DNA from: Neopestalotiopsis rosae | Lineage: Eukaryota; Ascomycota; Sordariomycetes; Amphisphaeriales; Sporocadaceae | Reading direction: 5' to 3' | DNA: 64,000 bases | Assembly: GCA_023078685.1 (NCBI GenBank) | Contig: JALGAS010000003.1 | Coordinates: forward strand, 1,860,001 to 1,924,000 | Shown here: positions 23,372 through 34,407 of the stretch, piece by piece | Numbering within the stretch: the first letter of the stretch is position 1 | How the letters are laid out: each line of letters begins with the position of its first letter | Position numbers and translations under genes: made by a program | The notes under the pieces: model-generated | Database searches by the model: none | Seen by the model: the letters and a program-made list of their open reading frames with translations, nothing else | What the model was told of the DNA's origin: nothing

Positions 23372-25736
23372 CTGGTTGTGGCAAATTGGCCCGTTATTGA
23401 GTATTATGTTGTGCACACGATTGTTTTCAATTTTTCCCAAGCCTCTGCAATTGTTCCCAAACCCTCATCAGGCTTGTGGCTACTTTGCAAAGTCGCTTCT
23501 ACATCAGGGGGACTTCAATTGGAATAGCTTCAAAGTGTTGCGCGCGTTTCACAAGCTGTCTCTGCACGTTGCTCTAGACTACCTACCAGCCGCATGGCAG
23601 CTTCTTAGCCCACTGAGGCCATTGAGTTCAGCCGATGCCTTTCCCTCTGAGTGTTAAGCATTATTCCTGGGAGATATCAATGCGGCTAGAAATCATGTAC
23701 GTGAGCGATCTGTTGCAAAGGTGATTCGTTGACGCTGGTATTTGATCATACACCATTGGTTTCCCACCTTTTCAAGCCCTTGCATTGTCCTATCGATGGC
23801 AATATGGTGCATCTTGAGCACTTCTTTCTTGCTCACTTTTTTCCTCTCTTTGCCCATATACTACATTCCAAAAGCTTTTTCTAGTTGAACGTTGGCACAG
23901 GATAGCTTTATCTTTGCGTGCTAAAGGCTGGTTGTTTGCTGATGCCCACGACTCTCTGGGGGAAAAGAAAAAGAAGTAAGAGTGTACTGGCTGGAGCATG
24001 ATGCAGACGGACCGATAGATTTCTTCTGTTGTCATGCCCTCTATTCGTATTCAATACTGTTGCAATGGTGCAGTTGAAATCGGATTTCGGGACGGAGAAC
24101 CACGAAAGGGAAACGGTAGTGCTCAAGATCCTGGAAAGGTAACGGATGGCGTTTTGCGACAAAATAGTTCTGACCTGACTGATTAAGTCCGAGTCAAGAG
24201 CAGAAAAACCATGGCAGATGGAGCCCTGATCGAAAGAATTTCACCGTGTATTCTCAGGCGGCAACCATGAAGATGCTCGATCAATTTGTTCAAGTCTTAT
24301 ACCGCAAATTTTTGCCCAGATATACAATCTTCCGCCATTTTGCCTATGGCCCATGTAAGAGGATTTGTAAATACTCTGGGTAGAAACTAGATTTGACATA
24401 GCGAGCCATGTGTCTCAAAGCATTCGGATACGCGGCCATGCAATTTGAGGTTTAGCAAAACCCTGACACCTCAAGAAGTTCTCAATGAGGTGGGCTTACT
24501 TTTTCTTTGCAGCATCAACCACGGGTCGAATGTGACAGGTTCCAACCAGGCTACCCTCATTCCATCGTTTTACTTTACTATACATCATCTCAGCGTTTTG
24601 CGAGACCGTGCTGTCTGCGGCGTAAAAGAAGGGGGCGTATATTTCAAACTTCAATTCTCAGATGAATGGCCTAATGCGGAAATGATGAATGACTGAAGAA
24701 TCTTCCGCATATATTAGGCGAGACCTCCTTGGCAACGATTTTCTAAAAAGGAAGAGCCCAGCCCGCCTTCGATCATGAGCACCGCGCTCAAATTGTTTGA
24801 CTATGTAACGCGAGATACTATTTCTCTAGAGATGGTTTGTTGATCGAGGACGGTTTCTCGTTAATGCCCCATATCCATGCTCCCGAGAGCCTACTTTTCT
24901 CAGCAGTACATTTTTGGCCCATGTGAAATGGCGCTGCCTGGCGATATTGTCCATGGCCGCTGGTCTGCTCAGAAATCATGTGTATCCTACATTGTCTCGC
25001 AATGCCGACAGAGTCATCAGAGATCACAGAAACTTGTGGCCTTTGCTCTTGAAGCAATCACATGCTCCTGTTTAACGTCGTTGTCACTGTCTCGGATGGG
25101 CTTGCGACTGTTATCCCTCCATATTCGTCCTAAGCCTGTATTTGGTATCAAGATAAATTGCGAGGTAAATGGGATTCCTTGAACATTCGTAACCATCTAA
25201 CTGGCCAGCGACCTCACGATATGGACCGAGTAAAGGACGATGCGAGCATCATACCCAGCTAATACCATGCTACACCCAACTTCCAAGCACTTTCAGCAAC
25301 ATACAGTGTTTCTACAAGGCAATTCGATGATATTCAACTTGCGGATCTCAACAGCAGACGATTACCAACCGTCTCAGGATTTGGTACTAGCTGGCAATCC
25401 CAGCAAACCATCCTACGCCCTCGCCACCTTTACACTTGAACGCCTATTTGGCAAGACAATGTATATGGTACTAAGTAGGCAACTTTGACTACCCTGCAAC
25501 CGCAGAGGATCATGATATTATTAGCTTTACGTTGAGTCTATCGCAATAACGCCTAGGCACACGTTGAGTGGTATCTGCCTCTATGCTGAACAAACGACTA
25601 AGACCTGGAACCTCTTTCGTGGTCATACGCAGGCCTCATATAAACGCTAAAAGTGGACCGAGAAGTGATAACCCCTGAACCAGTACTACACGCTTAGTGC
25701 TTGATATTCCACAAGCACATGAATCATGGTGTCGCT
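23372..25736. other. Gene-free stretch between tRNA-Tyr and ethanolamine kinase
   Basis: About 2.4 kb of mixed-composition DNA. Open frames are short (at most about 100 codons) and not family-like. I see no second tRNA, no terminal inverted repeats and no satellite repeat. Confidence 0.45.
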
Positions 25737-27160
25737 CTACTCAGACTGAGCCCATCTCCTCTCACGCAAGGGCATCTCTCGGCCCTCTGAAGCGCGAGCT
25801 CCGGTGACCTCGTCACGCCAAGCCCAGTACTCTCCGAAACGGATCTCTGCATAGCTGGCATAGTCAAAATCGATCTGGGAGATTTGTGCCTGGATAAGAG
25901 ACCAGATGCCCCAGTAGAAACCTGGGAGGCCCCTGAACACATCAACCTCCTCGAACAGCTTGGTAACCTCCTCCTCTTCATCGACTGCCGCCGGCCTCTC
26001 GTCGGCAGGCAGAAGCTCGAAATAAGATTGTATATAAGCCTTGACGAACTCGAGTCTTTGGGCACGGGTCGGAAGCACAGAAAAATCGCAGTCGAAGCCA
26101 CCCCACTCGGCAAAGTGATTGGCCAGGTCAAATGCGGCCGGCGAAGGTGTCGCATATTCATAGTCGATGAAATTGACCGTTTCGACGGCATCGTGCTTGT
26201 TTGCTGCCCCTCTAGGGACGACAATAACGTTTCCGCTCAGCAAATCGCAGTGAGCAAAGACCAGCTGTGTTCCAGTTAGCCCCTTGATAACCTTGAAGTC
26301 ACGACCAACGGTGGTTGCACTGTCTGACCTATGGCCACAGAGCACAAATCGCAACCGAGCAAGGCCAAGCGCTTGATTTTCAATGGAGGTGAACTTACGC
26401 CATTTTTACCCAAGCCAGGTCGTTGGCTCAAGTCTGCAACCATCCTCCTAAGCTCCTCCTGGAGCTTCTTCTGCCTCTCACGCTGATCTTCGGTCTCGGT
26501 GGGAAGAGCCAGCAGCCACTTTTGCATGACAGTCCACACATTTGGCGGAGGCTTGCCGGGGGCAACCTCTTCTGCTACAAAGTGCTTGGACACGCCATTT
26601 CCATTTGTAGCACCATTGGTCCCGTTTCCATTCGTGTGGACGGGTACCTGGGCCAAGCAAGGCACTCTGGCGTGCCACTCAGCGAGACGCTTCGCGACAG
26701 CCAGGTAAATGGACGGTTTTCTGAGGTCCTCGGGCAGCGTCGCCTTGCCCCTAATGTATCTATACATCATGCCGTTCTTGAACCTGGCCAGCAGCGCGGG
26801 GGCTAGGCCGTATCGCATCAGCAGCTCGTGGTTCTCGGTCTCTCGCTGTCGGTCGATGAGCACCTGGGTGCCATTGCCGTAGGCGCGCAACAAGACGGCG
26901 TCATTGTCCACTTCTTCCTTGGACAGACCCTCCTTTTTGTTCACGGCCTTGAGAAGGGTGTTGGTGATGCCCTCGGTGAAGCGCACGAATTCGATCTTGC
27001 AGCCGGGCTCTTTCCACTCGGGTCGCAGCTCCGTGACGAGCTGGAGGGCAGAGGCGTCCGAGTCGTTGCCGTCGTACTCGAGCGAGATGAAGCGGACGTG
27101 GCCCACGACGCCGTTGGTGTCACCGTTGTGGCTGGCCGGCGACATCGTGGAAATGTGCAT
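25737..27160 (-). CDS. EKI1: Ethanolamine kinase (choline/ethanolamine kinase family)
   Basis: Phosphorylates ethanolamine, the first step of the CDP-ethanolamine (Kennedy) route to phosphatidylethanolamine, in the cytosol. Exons 27160..26399 and 26264..25737 give 429 residues. The intron donor is GTAAGT. Several AGs are possible, but only the one ending at 26265 rejoins GLGKNG to LVFAHCDLLSGN in the family pattern. Seen motifs: Brenner's phosphotransferase motif H259-x-D261 in HCDLLSGN, the choline-kinase motif NFIDYEYA (285-292), FDLANHFAEWGGFDCD shortly after, and the N-terminal nucleotide-loop region RFTEGITNTLLKAV. FDCDF suits ethanolamine rather than choline kinases, but substrate preference is inferred. 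An asparagine/glycine-rich insert lies near residues 170-185. Confidence 0.93.
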
Positions 27161-29852
27161 AGTCTGATACGGGGGAAAAAGGCTGGTCGGTCTCTGTACT
27201 GTGTCGTCGCTGGCTTGTGAGAGGATAGCGGATATGTTTCTCCCTGTCTTCTTCCCTCCAAAAAAGTATTAATTTACAAGAGAGGAGAGGAGGAAGAAAA
27301 AAAAAAAGTTGAATACTATCGGTGAGTCGAGTCAATAGAACAGCTAGCGGAAAAAGGGACACGCGCTACGCAATTTCACCTGCATATAGGAACAAGCGAT
27401 TTTGTCAAAGAATGGGTGAGAAAGAGAAGAACGGGACACGGCAAATATATTCAAGGCTCTTCTTTTTATCCTACTAGGTACCCAACTCATACATTTTTGG
27501 GGGAAACGATGAAAGTGCGGAAAGAGAGATCCAATGCCATGAAACCAAACGGACGTCATTGCCCGCACGAGACTGAGGGGCGGAGGCTTTTCTGTGCTTG
27601 CTGTGCTGTGCTGTGTTTTGTGCTGTGCTCCAAACTCTTTGCCCAGACTATGTGTCCGTCTGCTGCATCCAGGGACCAACCCAATTGTTTGGAGAATTTG
27701 GGGGTTCAACCAAAATCCAGGGGTAGCTCGAAGATTGTTTTTCCTTTGGGGCAAGTGGAGAGTTGTCGGCTCTAGACGTTTTTTTAGGGGCTTGGGCTGG
27801 GGGTACAAGGCCATGGAAGGGAGATACACACAGAGAGAAGGATCAACTCTTTTCTTTACTCTTCCCGAGGAAGCAAGTGAGGAGTAATCCACGGCATCTC
27901 GGCACGCTGCCTCTAGTCTCTCGAAGCAATTTTATATATCTCTTTGGGAGAGCATTTGAAGATTGACGATACTCGGTCTTTGCGCTGACCTTTTGGACGA
28001 GCGCACGAGATCAATTGCCCTTCTTGGGGACCGACCAAATGCACATCGCGAGTGTAACACTTGAGCCTACCCTAATGTAGTGTACTAGGTTATGGACTAC
28101 TATGTACAGGTAGATTTTGGTTCTGACGCTTTTACAGGGGCACACGCGCTAGAGCAAGCACTTGCTTAGTGAGCCAGCGCGAATCTGGGTCCGCTGAAAT
28201 GAGCATGTGAAAGCTGGTCAGTGTTGTACAGTGGCGTTGATCTGCCTTTGTCAGTAGTGCAGTGCCATGGCTTCATGATTAGGCCATCCTAAGCAGTATC
28301 CGTACTCTGTCAATAGGGACCGACGGGAAACTGAATATAGCTGAAAAACTAACAGAGTCGCTCCCATTAGCTCAACGACCTCATCAAGTAAGTGACTGGT
28401 GACCGCCCAGCCGTACATATTGTGCAAGTCACTGTATTAAGGGTGATGGGCTCAAGTCTTTATTAGGGGTTCCCCCATTACCTAACATTGCCGTCTCGCT
28501 CGTTTCGCCACAGACAACAGCTGGTCATGCTGGTCCAATCGATCATGGAGCGCGCATACGCGTCGCAGTAGGGTCGAATAATTGAGAGGCGCTCTACCAA
28601 CTGATAAGCGTGCTGGATCGGCGAGATATTACGGCTTGTCCACTTGTCAAGGTTATCTATCGCCGTGCCCGGCCCACATTCAATAGCTAGCTTTGTGGGC
28701 ATGGAGCAGACAAGTCATGGCTTGTTATATCCCTATATTGTCAGGTCAGATTAAGTATACCTAGTGTGGAAAAATACTAGAGGTTGCAACATCCCCAATA
28801 TTGACTAACAGGCTGGCAAGCATTTGCCTGCGCAAAATTATAACTATACCCTTTTTTGTTCAAGGATTTTCTTTGTAGAGTGGAGAAACGAATCCATATA
28901 TAAATATAGTTTTTTTGAGCATTATAATAAGTCTTTAGAGTAGCCGCAAGTAACACTCCTTTTGACCTCGTTAGGGAGACGAATACAAGAAGATTCAAAT
29001 TTCACCATATTGTAATAAGGTAGCTGATTTCAGCATGCAAAACTAGCAACATTGTCTACAGGAAGACAGACATCAGAATTGTTTCGACATGGTAGGGTCT
29101 TTTCTGAAAATAAACAAAGGCATATCGAGATAAACATTCTTGGCACGGTATATGCTTCTTGGCTGAAGCTTGGCCTCGACAGGGCAACAGGGCTGAAGAT
29201 GGGGGGGAAAAAAGGATGCCTAGGGTCTGAGGCGAGAGCGCTTCTGTTGACTCTGTCCCGCTTCCACGCACGGTTGACGTTCCCCTTTCTGTAGCAAAAG
29301 TTCCGGAAAGATTGGTGTAGTTCGTGCAGTTCTTTTTTCTCGACTCTTGCCACTGAGACAAGTGAGATACTACAGTACGAAATGAGCTTCTGTCGTATTG
29401 CCACGCAAACCATATTCGAGCCGCCAAATTATTGTTTATTCCTGAGCCCATGGCAAAAATAACATTTCCGGCAGGATCGTGCCGGCGAGCAATCTCGAAA
29501 TGACAATGGTGAATAGCCTCGATAGCCAACCAAGTCAACATGCAGCTTGGGCAGAAGGTTCAGATTTGTCGCACTACCACATGTGAGCTGATGAGCGAAG
29601 ACGGGTGGGAAATTACGACGGAAGGGCTAGGAATATCGTGAGATCACTGCATGTTTATTTTATGTATATACAGTGGGGATGAAATAGGAATGAACACCTT
29701 GGATCTTTTTGGGCGGGTATAGATATACTCTTCACCTCATCCATTCCTTAACTGTCTTGTTTACGTCCAAGGCTTGAGGATCTTGGATCTGATTCTTCAC
29801 CCTCTTTTTGAACTTGTCTAAGGGGTCTTTGACCCTTGGTCATTCTTTTACG
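27161..29852. other. Gene-free stretch upstream of ethanolamine kinase and the adhesin-like gene
   Basis: About 2.7 kb between divergent genes. The first 800 bp is pyrimidine-rich on the minus strand and fits the leader of the kinase gene. 28000-29050 is more AT-rich. Two fairly long minus-strand frames (27892..27344, starting at GTG, and 29541..29056) have no recognisable family or splice context and are not called. Confidence 0.45.
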
Positions 29853-32800
29853 ATGGCGGCCACGGCTACCTTTACACCAATTATAGGGCAGGATCCATGC
29901 ATTCTGCCTTATTACTTCAGTCTCAGCGAATTGTTAGCGACTGATCCAGTCACTCAAGCCCTTTGCACTGAGTCGTTTGGCGACGTCGCACCGACTACGA
30001 CGACTAGTAAGTATCTGTTTCCTTGATTTACGTGTATCAAGACTGCTGATATAAGCAATTTTATAGCTATTGGCTCCGGTGCAACGACTACCGTGACTGT
30101 TACTACCACTACTACGAGTACAAACATACCAGTTGCCACGAGTACCGGTAAGAATCCATCTATCTTATGAATAAAAATATGTATCATGTTTGTTCCGGTA
30201 TAAAATGCCAGCCTTGGCCAATGACAAGTATTGAATCGACCTGTCTGCAGCAACTCATGCTAATTCATTGATTTAATTCTAGCGACATCAACAGCTACCG
30301 TGACACAGACGGGCCCGGCGACCACTTCGACAGTCACCACATTTGCACCTCTAACCCAGACGGTAAGCAAAGCCTTCATCACTCCACTCGGTCACTGCGC
30401 TGCGTGCAAGATCTCCTGGACGAGGCAATCTGTCATCTATCGTCTGAGGGGCAGGAGACGTCCAATATGGAGCATTATTTGACCAAAGAACGTCTGATCA
30501 AAGACAAAATACTAATCGCCATCTTTTCATATTAGGTGACCAACGCCAGCGGAGTACAAATAGTACCAACTACAGTGACGGTAACCTCATCTGGCACGTT
30601 GACTGTTTGCGCCACCTCTGTCGCCACTCCTACTGCGAGGAAGAAGAAGAACAAGAAACGTGGCATTGCTGGCGCCGCATGCCATGGCGGCAGTGTCCCG
30701 CGCCCCCGCCCAGTAGCTGGACCCAAGCCAACCTCGTACGCACAATACGACTCTGGCTCTGATACTGGCCCTTCCTCCTCGAGCACCTCCTACGGAAGTT
30801 CCGGTGGCAGTGGCGCGAGCGGTGGCCAGCAACCTGCATATGCTGGGGGAGGTGGTGATGATGCCTCTGGTGGTTCCTACGGTGGCAATGGTGGTGGTCA
30901 GGCAAGTTATGATGCCAGTACTGGAGGCGATACAGGTAGCGGATATGGTGGAGGTAAGCCTGGTGGCCAAGGCGGGTACGAAGGTGGCAGCGACTACTCA
31001 AGCGGCAGCTCAAGTGGCTACGGAGGCAATGAGGGCGCCTCCGAGGCCGGCAGTAGCCCCGACTACTCCAGTAGCAGCTCAGGTGGCAGCTCCGGTTCCA
31101 GCTCAGCTGGTAGCTCAGGCGGCTACGGAGGCGGCAATCAAGGCTACGATGGCGGCAGCAGCCCTGACTACCAAGGTGACAGCTCCGGTGGCTATGAAGG
31201 CGGCAAGGGAGACAAGGGCGGCTACGGTGATGTTGGCAGCGACGGAGGTTATGAAGGTGGCGACAACGGTGGCTACGGAGGCAGCGGAAGTGGCAGCAGC
31301 CCTGACTATGAGGGCAGCAGTAGCCCTGACTACTCAAGTGGAAGCTCAGGCGGCAGCTCAGGCGGCAACTCCGTTGGCTATGAAGACGGCAACGGAGGCT
31401 ACGATGGCAGCAATGATGGTCTTGATGCTGGCGGTAGCAACCCGAACTACGAAGGTGAAAATGACAATGGTCAATACGGCGGCAACTCCTACGGCACTGA
31501 GGCTGGTGGTACAGAGCCTGCTTACGAATCTTCATACTTCGGGAACAAGGGGCCCGAGACAACTATTGACCCTTTCTACACTGATTCCGGCGGCTTAGGT
31601 CCATATGAGCCATGGTATAGCATTCAAACAACCGAATCCATTGTTCCAACAGACGGGTTTACGACCATATCCATCGTTCCAGTTCCCACGGGCGGATTTA
31701 CGACGATAACCATCATCCCAACTGACGGATTCACGACAATTTCCACTGTTCCCACTGACGGATTCACGACAATATCAGTCGTCCCAACCGACGATGTAAC
31801 GACAATATCCCTCAACCCAACGGAGTCAATCACAGTTTCCATCATTCCAACGGATGAGTCAACGAGCGTGGCGATCGAACCAACGGACTTGACAACAATA
31901 TCCATCAACCCGACGGAGTCGGTAACAGCATCCATCATTACTACGGACTCAACCACATCCAGCACTAGCACCAGCAGCACTAGGAGCAGCACAACCTCTA
32001 CCAGCGCTCTACCGACTTTCATTATCTTTGGATCTCTCAGTGGCACTGCAGCGGATGGCCTCAGGTTGCAGCCACAGACAAGTGCTAATGGCGCCGCCGC
32101 CATCTTTGGAGCACTTACCTCTTCCAATTCCACTTTCAAGATTGATCCTACTACCAACCAGCTCCTACTCGATTCCGCCACCGGGGAAAGTGTTGCTCCT
32201 ACTACCAACCAGCGCCGGCAGGATTCCACCACCGGGGACAAGAACATTTGCTGTCAGTACTATTCGGCTGGCGGCTTGGAAGACCCAGCTGCCTGCACTG
32301 TCGATATTTGCTCTGTAGCAACCGATACTGTCGCGCCCTTGCAGTGCAGAGTCGGTCTTGGTAGCGCTCTGGATTGCTACCTGACTATTCCCGGCATCGG
32401 TTCAGACTTGTACACGGTGACTCAGGTGACGCAGTTGAGTGATGGCAGCTACCAGTTGGAGATTGGGACGACCTTGGCCACTGGCAACAGCCTCATCACC
32501 TTGACAACTCAGACTCCGCCGGTCACTGCCCCCTCAAGCACCAGCAGCAGCACCAGTACGTCCAGCACTACATCCACAGACACTGGTACAAGTACAGTTG
32601 GGCCGACTAGCACATCGACAAAGAGTGATGAAGGTACAGTCACAATCACACCGACTGTCGGTTCAACTACATCCAGCTCCATATCCACGGATACAGGTAC
32701 CAGCATAATCACACCGACTGTCGATTCAACTACATCCAGCTCCACATCCACAGATACAGGTACCAGCACAATCTCACCGACCGTCGACTCGACTACATCA

Positions 32801-33995
32801 AGTACCACATCTACGGATACAGGTACAAGCACAATCTTACCGACCGTCGACTCGACTACATCCAGCTCCACATCCACAGATACAGGTACAAGCACAATCA
32901 CACCGACCGTCGACTCGACTACATCAAGTACCGCATCTACGGATACAGGTACAAGCACAATCTCACCGACCGTCGACTCAACAACTACGTCAAGCACCAC
33001 ATCTACGGATACCAGCACAAGTTCCAGCACAAGTTCACTCACCCTGGACTCAACCATATGCCATTGCATTGCCACAACCGTCACCTCTACAGCCACGTCC
33101 CAGGGCCTCACCTCGACCCAGACTGACGTAGCTACCGTCACCGTGGCCGGCACTACTTCTACCACGACGACGTCGGTGACAGTGGCCGTCGTGACGGTGG
33201 TGACTCCCACCGTGACCACGACCGTTACGTCTTCCATTGTTGGTACCACCACTACAATCAACGTTTCATCAAGGACCACGAGTACGGTTACCACCACAAC
33301 TACTGCTTTCTCAACTGTTACTGGTAAGTAAATATTACCCCTTCTCTCACCAATCGGCATGACTTGGCCAACAGCTTCGTCTGTTGCCTCGCGCGTGCCG
33401 TTCCGCTCTCCATTGAGCTCCCCGTGTTACCGAAATGAAGCAATTACTGACACTTGTATGGAAATAGTTGGCGATAAGTAAGTACTGGAATCTTCTGGCG
33501 TCCTGATCCCCGCCTCTATAGAGTTTTGTTCTTTCCCCGCTCTCCATATCCAAAGGCCCCTTACCCGTGCCTCTGCGGGAGAAAAATCTTGAAACTTGAG
33601 ATACTAATTCTTTCTCAACAGTGAGATCTATTCAGGTCCCGCGCCAGTAAGTACTTCAACTGTTCCCATACATACGAAGACCAGTGATTGACATTATCAT
33701 TTTCCAACAGGGCGGCGACGGTTGCGACTGTAGCTATATTGTATCTTGCGGCCAGCCATTTGCAGGCACTTATAACCGACTGTTCACCACGTCCGCCAAC
33801 TACCAGGCGTGCAATAACTTTTGCAACCACGACTATAATTGCCAACAGTTTATCTATGACCTGGGCACTGGCAACTGCTACATTGATGATGGGACGACCA
33901 CGGGTGCAACCACCATTAACATCGCCAACGCAGATTGGGGCTTCCAAGCGGGTTGCGCTAATCTTGGCGGCGTCAACTGTCCTCGTCCTGAGTAG
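29853..33995 (+). CDS. Giant repeat-rich cell-wall / adhesin-like protein with C-terminal PAN-like domain
   Basis: Proposed exons: 29853..30006, 30067..30147, 30283..30362, 30536..33323, 33468..33477, 33622..33646 and 33711..33995, about 1140 residues. Architecture: a short N-terminal part with two Cys; Thr/Val-rich stretches; a basic KKKNKKR patch (possible Kex2 site); a Gly/Ser/Tyr-rich region (about 173-464); degenerate PTDGFTTIS units (about 472-580); a Cys-containing folded segment (about 590-767, including CCQYYSAGGLEDPAACTVDI); six 21-residue Ser/Thr units (about 806-934); a Thr/Val-rich spacer; and a Cys-rich PAN/apple-like end (CDCSYIVSCGQPF to PRPE). The small fifth exon is ambiguous: acceptor 33374 gives an in-frame exon 33375..33477, 31 residues longer. 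No clear signal peptide follows this ATG, so an upstream exon may be missing. Function is inferred from composition. Confidence 0.78.
32634..33014 (+). repeat. 63-bp coding minisatellite, six copies
   Basis: Tandem 63-bp units inside the adhesin-like gene encode 21-residue repeats of the type ISPTVDSTTSSTTSTDTG. Neighbouring units start exactly 63 bp apart (for example 32701, 32764, 32827) and differ mostly at third positions or by Ser/Thr/Ala swaps. The last unit carries one extra Thr codon. Confidence 0.93.
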
Positions 33996-34407
33996 AGTCG
34001 AAACCTTGGCTACATTATAGAAATCTTGATGGAAAGTTGTATGAAAAGCCGCAAGTACATTCTTGAAGTTTTGCAACTTTCCCGGGTGTATTGGATCAGG
34101 CAATTTGCAGCTATTCAACTTAAGACGGTAATCCTTGTCTTTCTTCTTCTATTTCTCTCCCTCGACTTTGTCGGGCCTGAGATGTTGTATTTAAATACCT
34201 TATCTTCTAATGGGGGCTTAACTACAGTACAGTAATACAGTTGAATAATTTTTCGTTAATAGATTTTGACCCAGTTTACATGAGTTCAGCTTGATATACT
34301 CACGCAAAATCCAATACTCACACTCCAAAATAATAATGAATACCTCAAAAACAAAGTTGAGGCAAATAAAGCCATCTTTAACGCCAAGACGGCCAAGAAA
34401 GACAACT
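33996..34407. other. Convergent intergenic region, adhesin-like gene / Zn2Cys6 gene
   Basis: About 0.4 kb of AT-rich DNA between two convergent 3' ends. No coding frame, RNA or repeat is recognised. Confidence 0.5.

Noticed and set aside
27344..27892. 182-codon minus-strand frame upstream of ethanolamine kinase
   Set aside because: It begins with GTG, lies in the presumed leader region of the kinase gene, and its product resembles no family.
18178..28000. Secondary-metabolite or transposon cluster in the sparse region
   Set aside because: I saw no PKS, NRPS, P450 or transporter motifs, no transposase or reverse-transcriptase signatures, and no long terminal or inverted repeats.
28585..28615. 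tRNA-like A-box (CAGTTGGTAGAGCG) on the minus strand
   Set aside because: A three-base insertion breaks the D stem, no acceptor stem pairs, and no T arm follows on that strand. It may be chance or a tRNA fragment, but it is not a callable tRNA.
29056..29541. 161-codon minus-strand frame with a true ATG
   Set aside because: No recognisable domain, ordinary composition for chance frames, no intron signals. It could be a small lineage-specific gene, but I cannot support it.
30630..33360. Long antisense open frames (310, 207 and 283 codons) opposite the adhesin-like gene
   Set aside because: They mirror the repetitive Ser/Thr/Gly codons of the plus-strand gene, have low-complexity His/Arg/Ser or Val-rich products, and lack their own splice or family signals.
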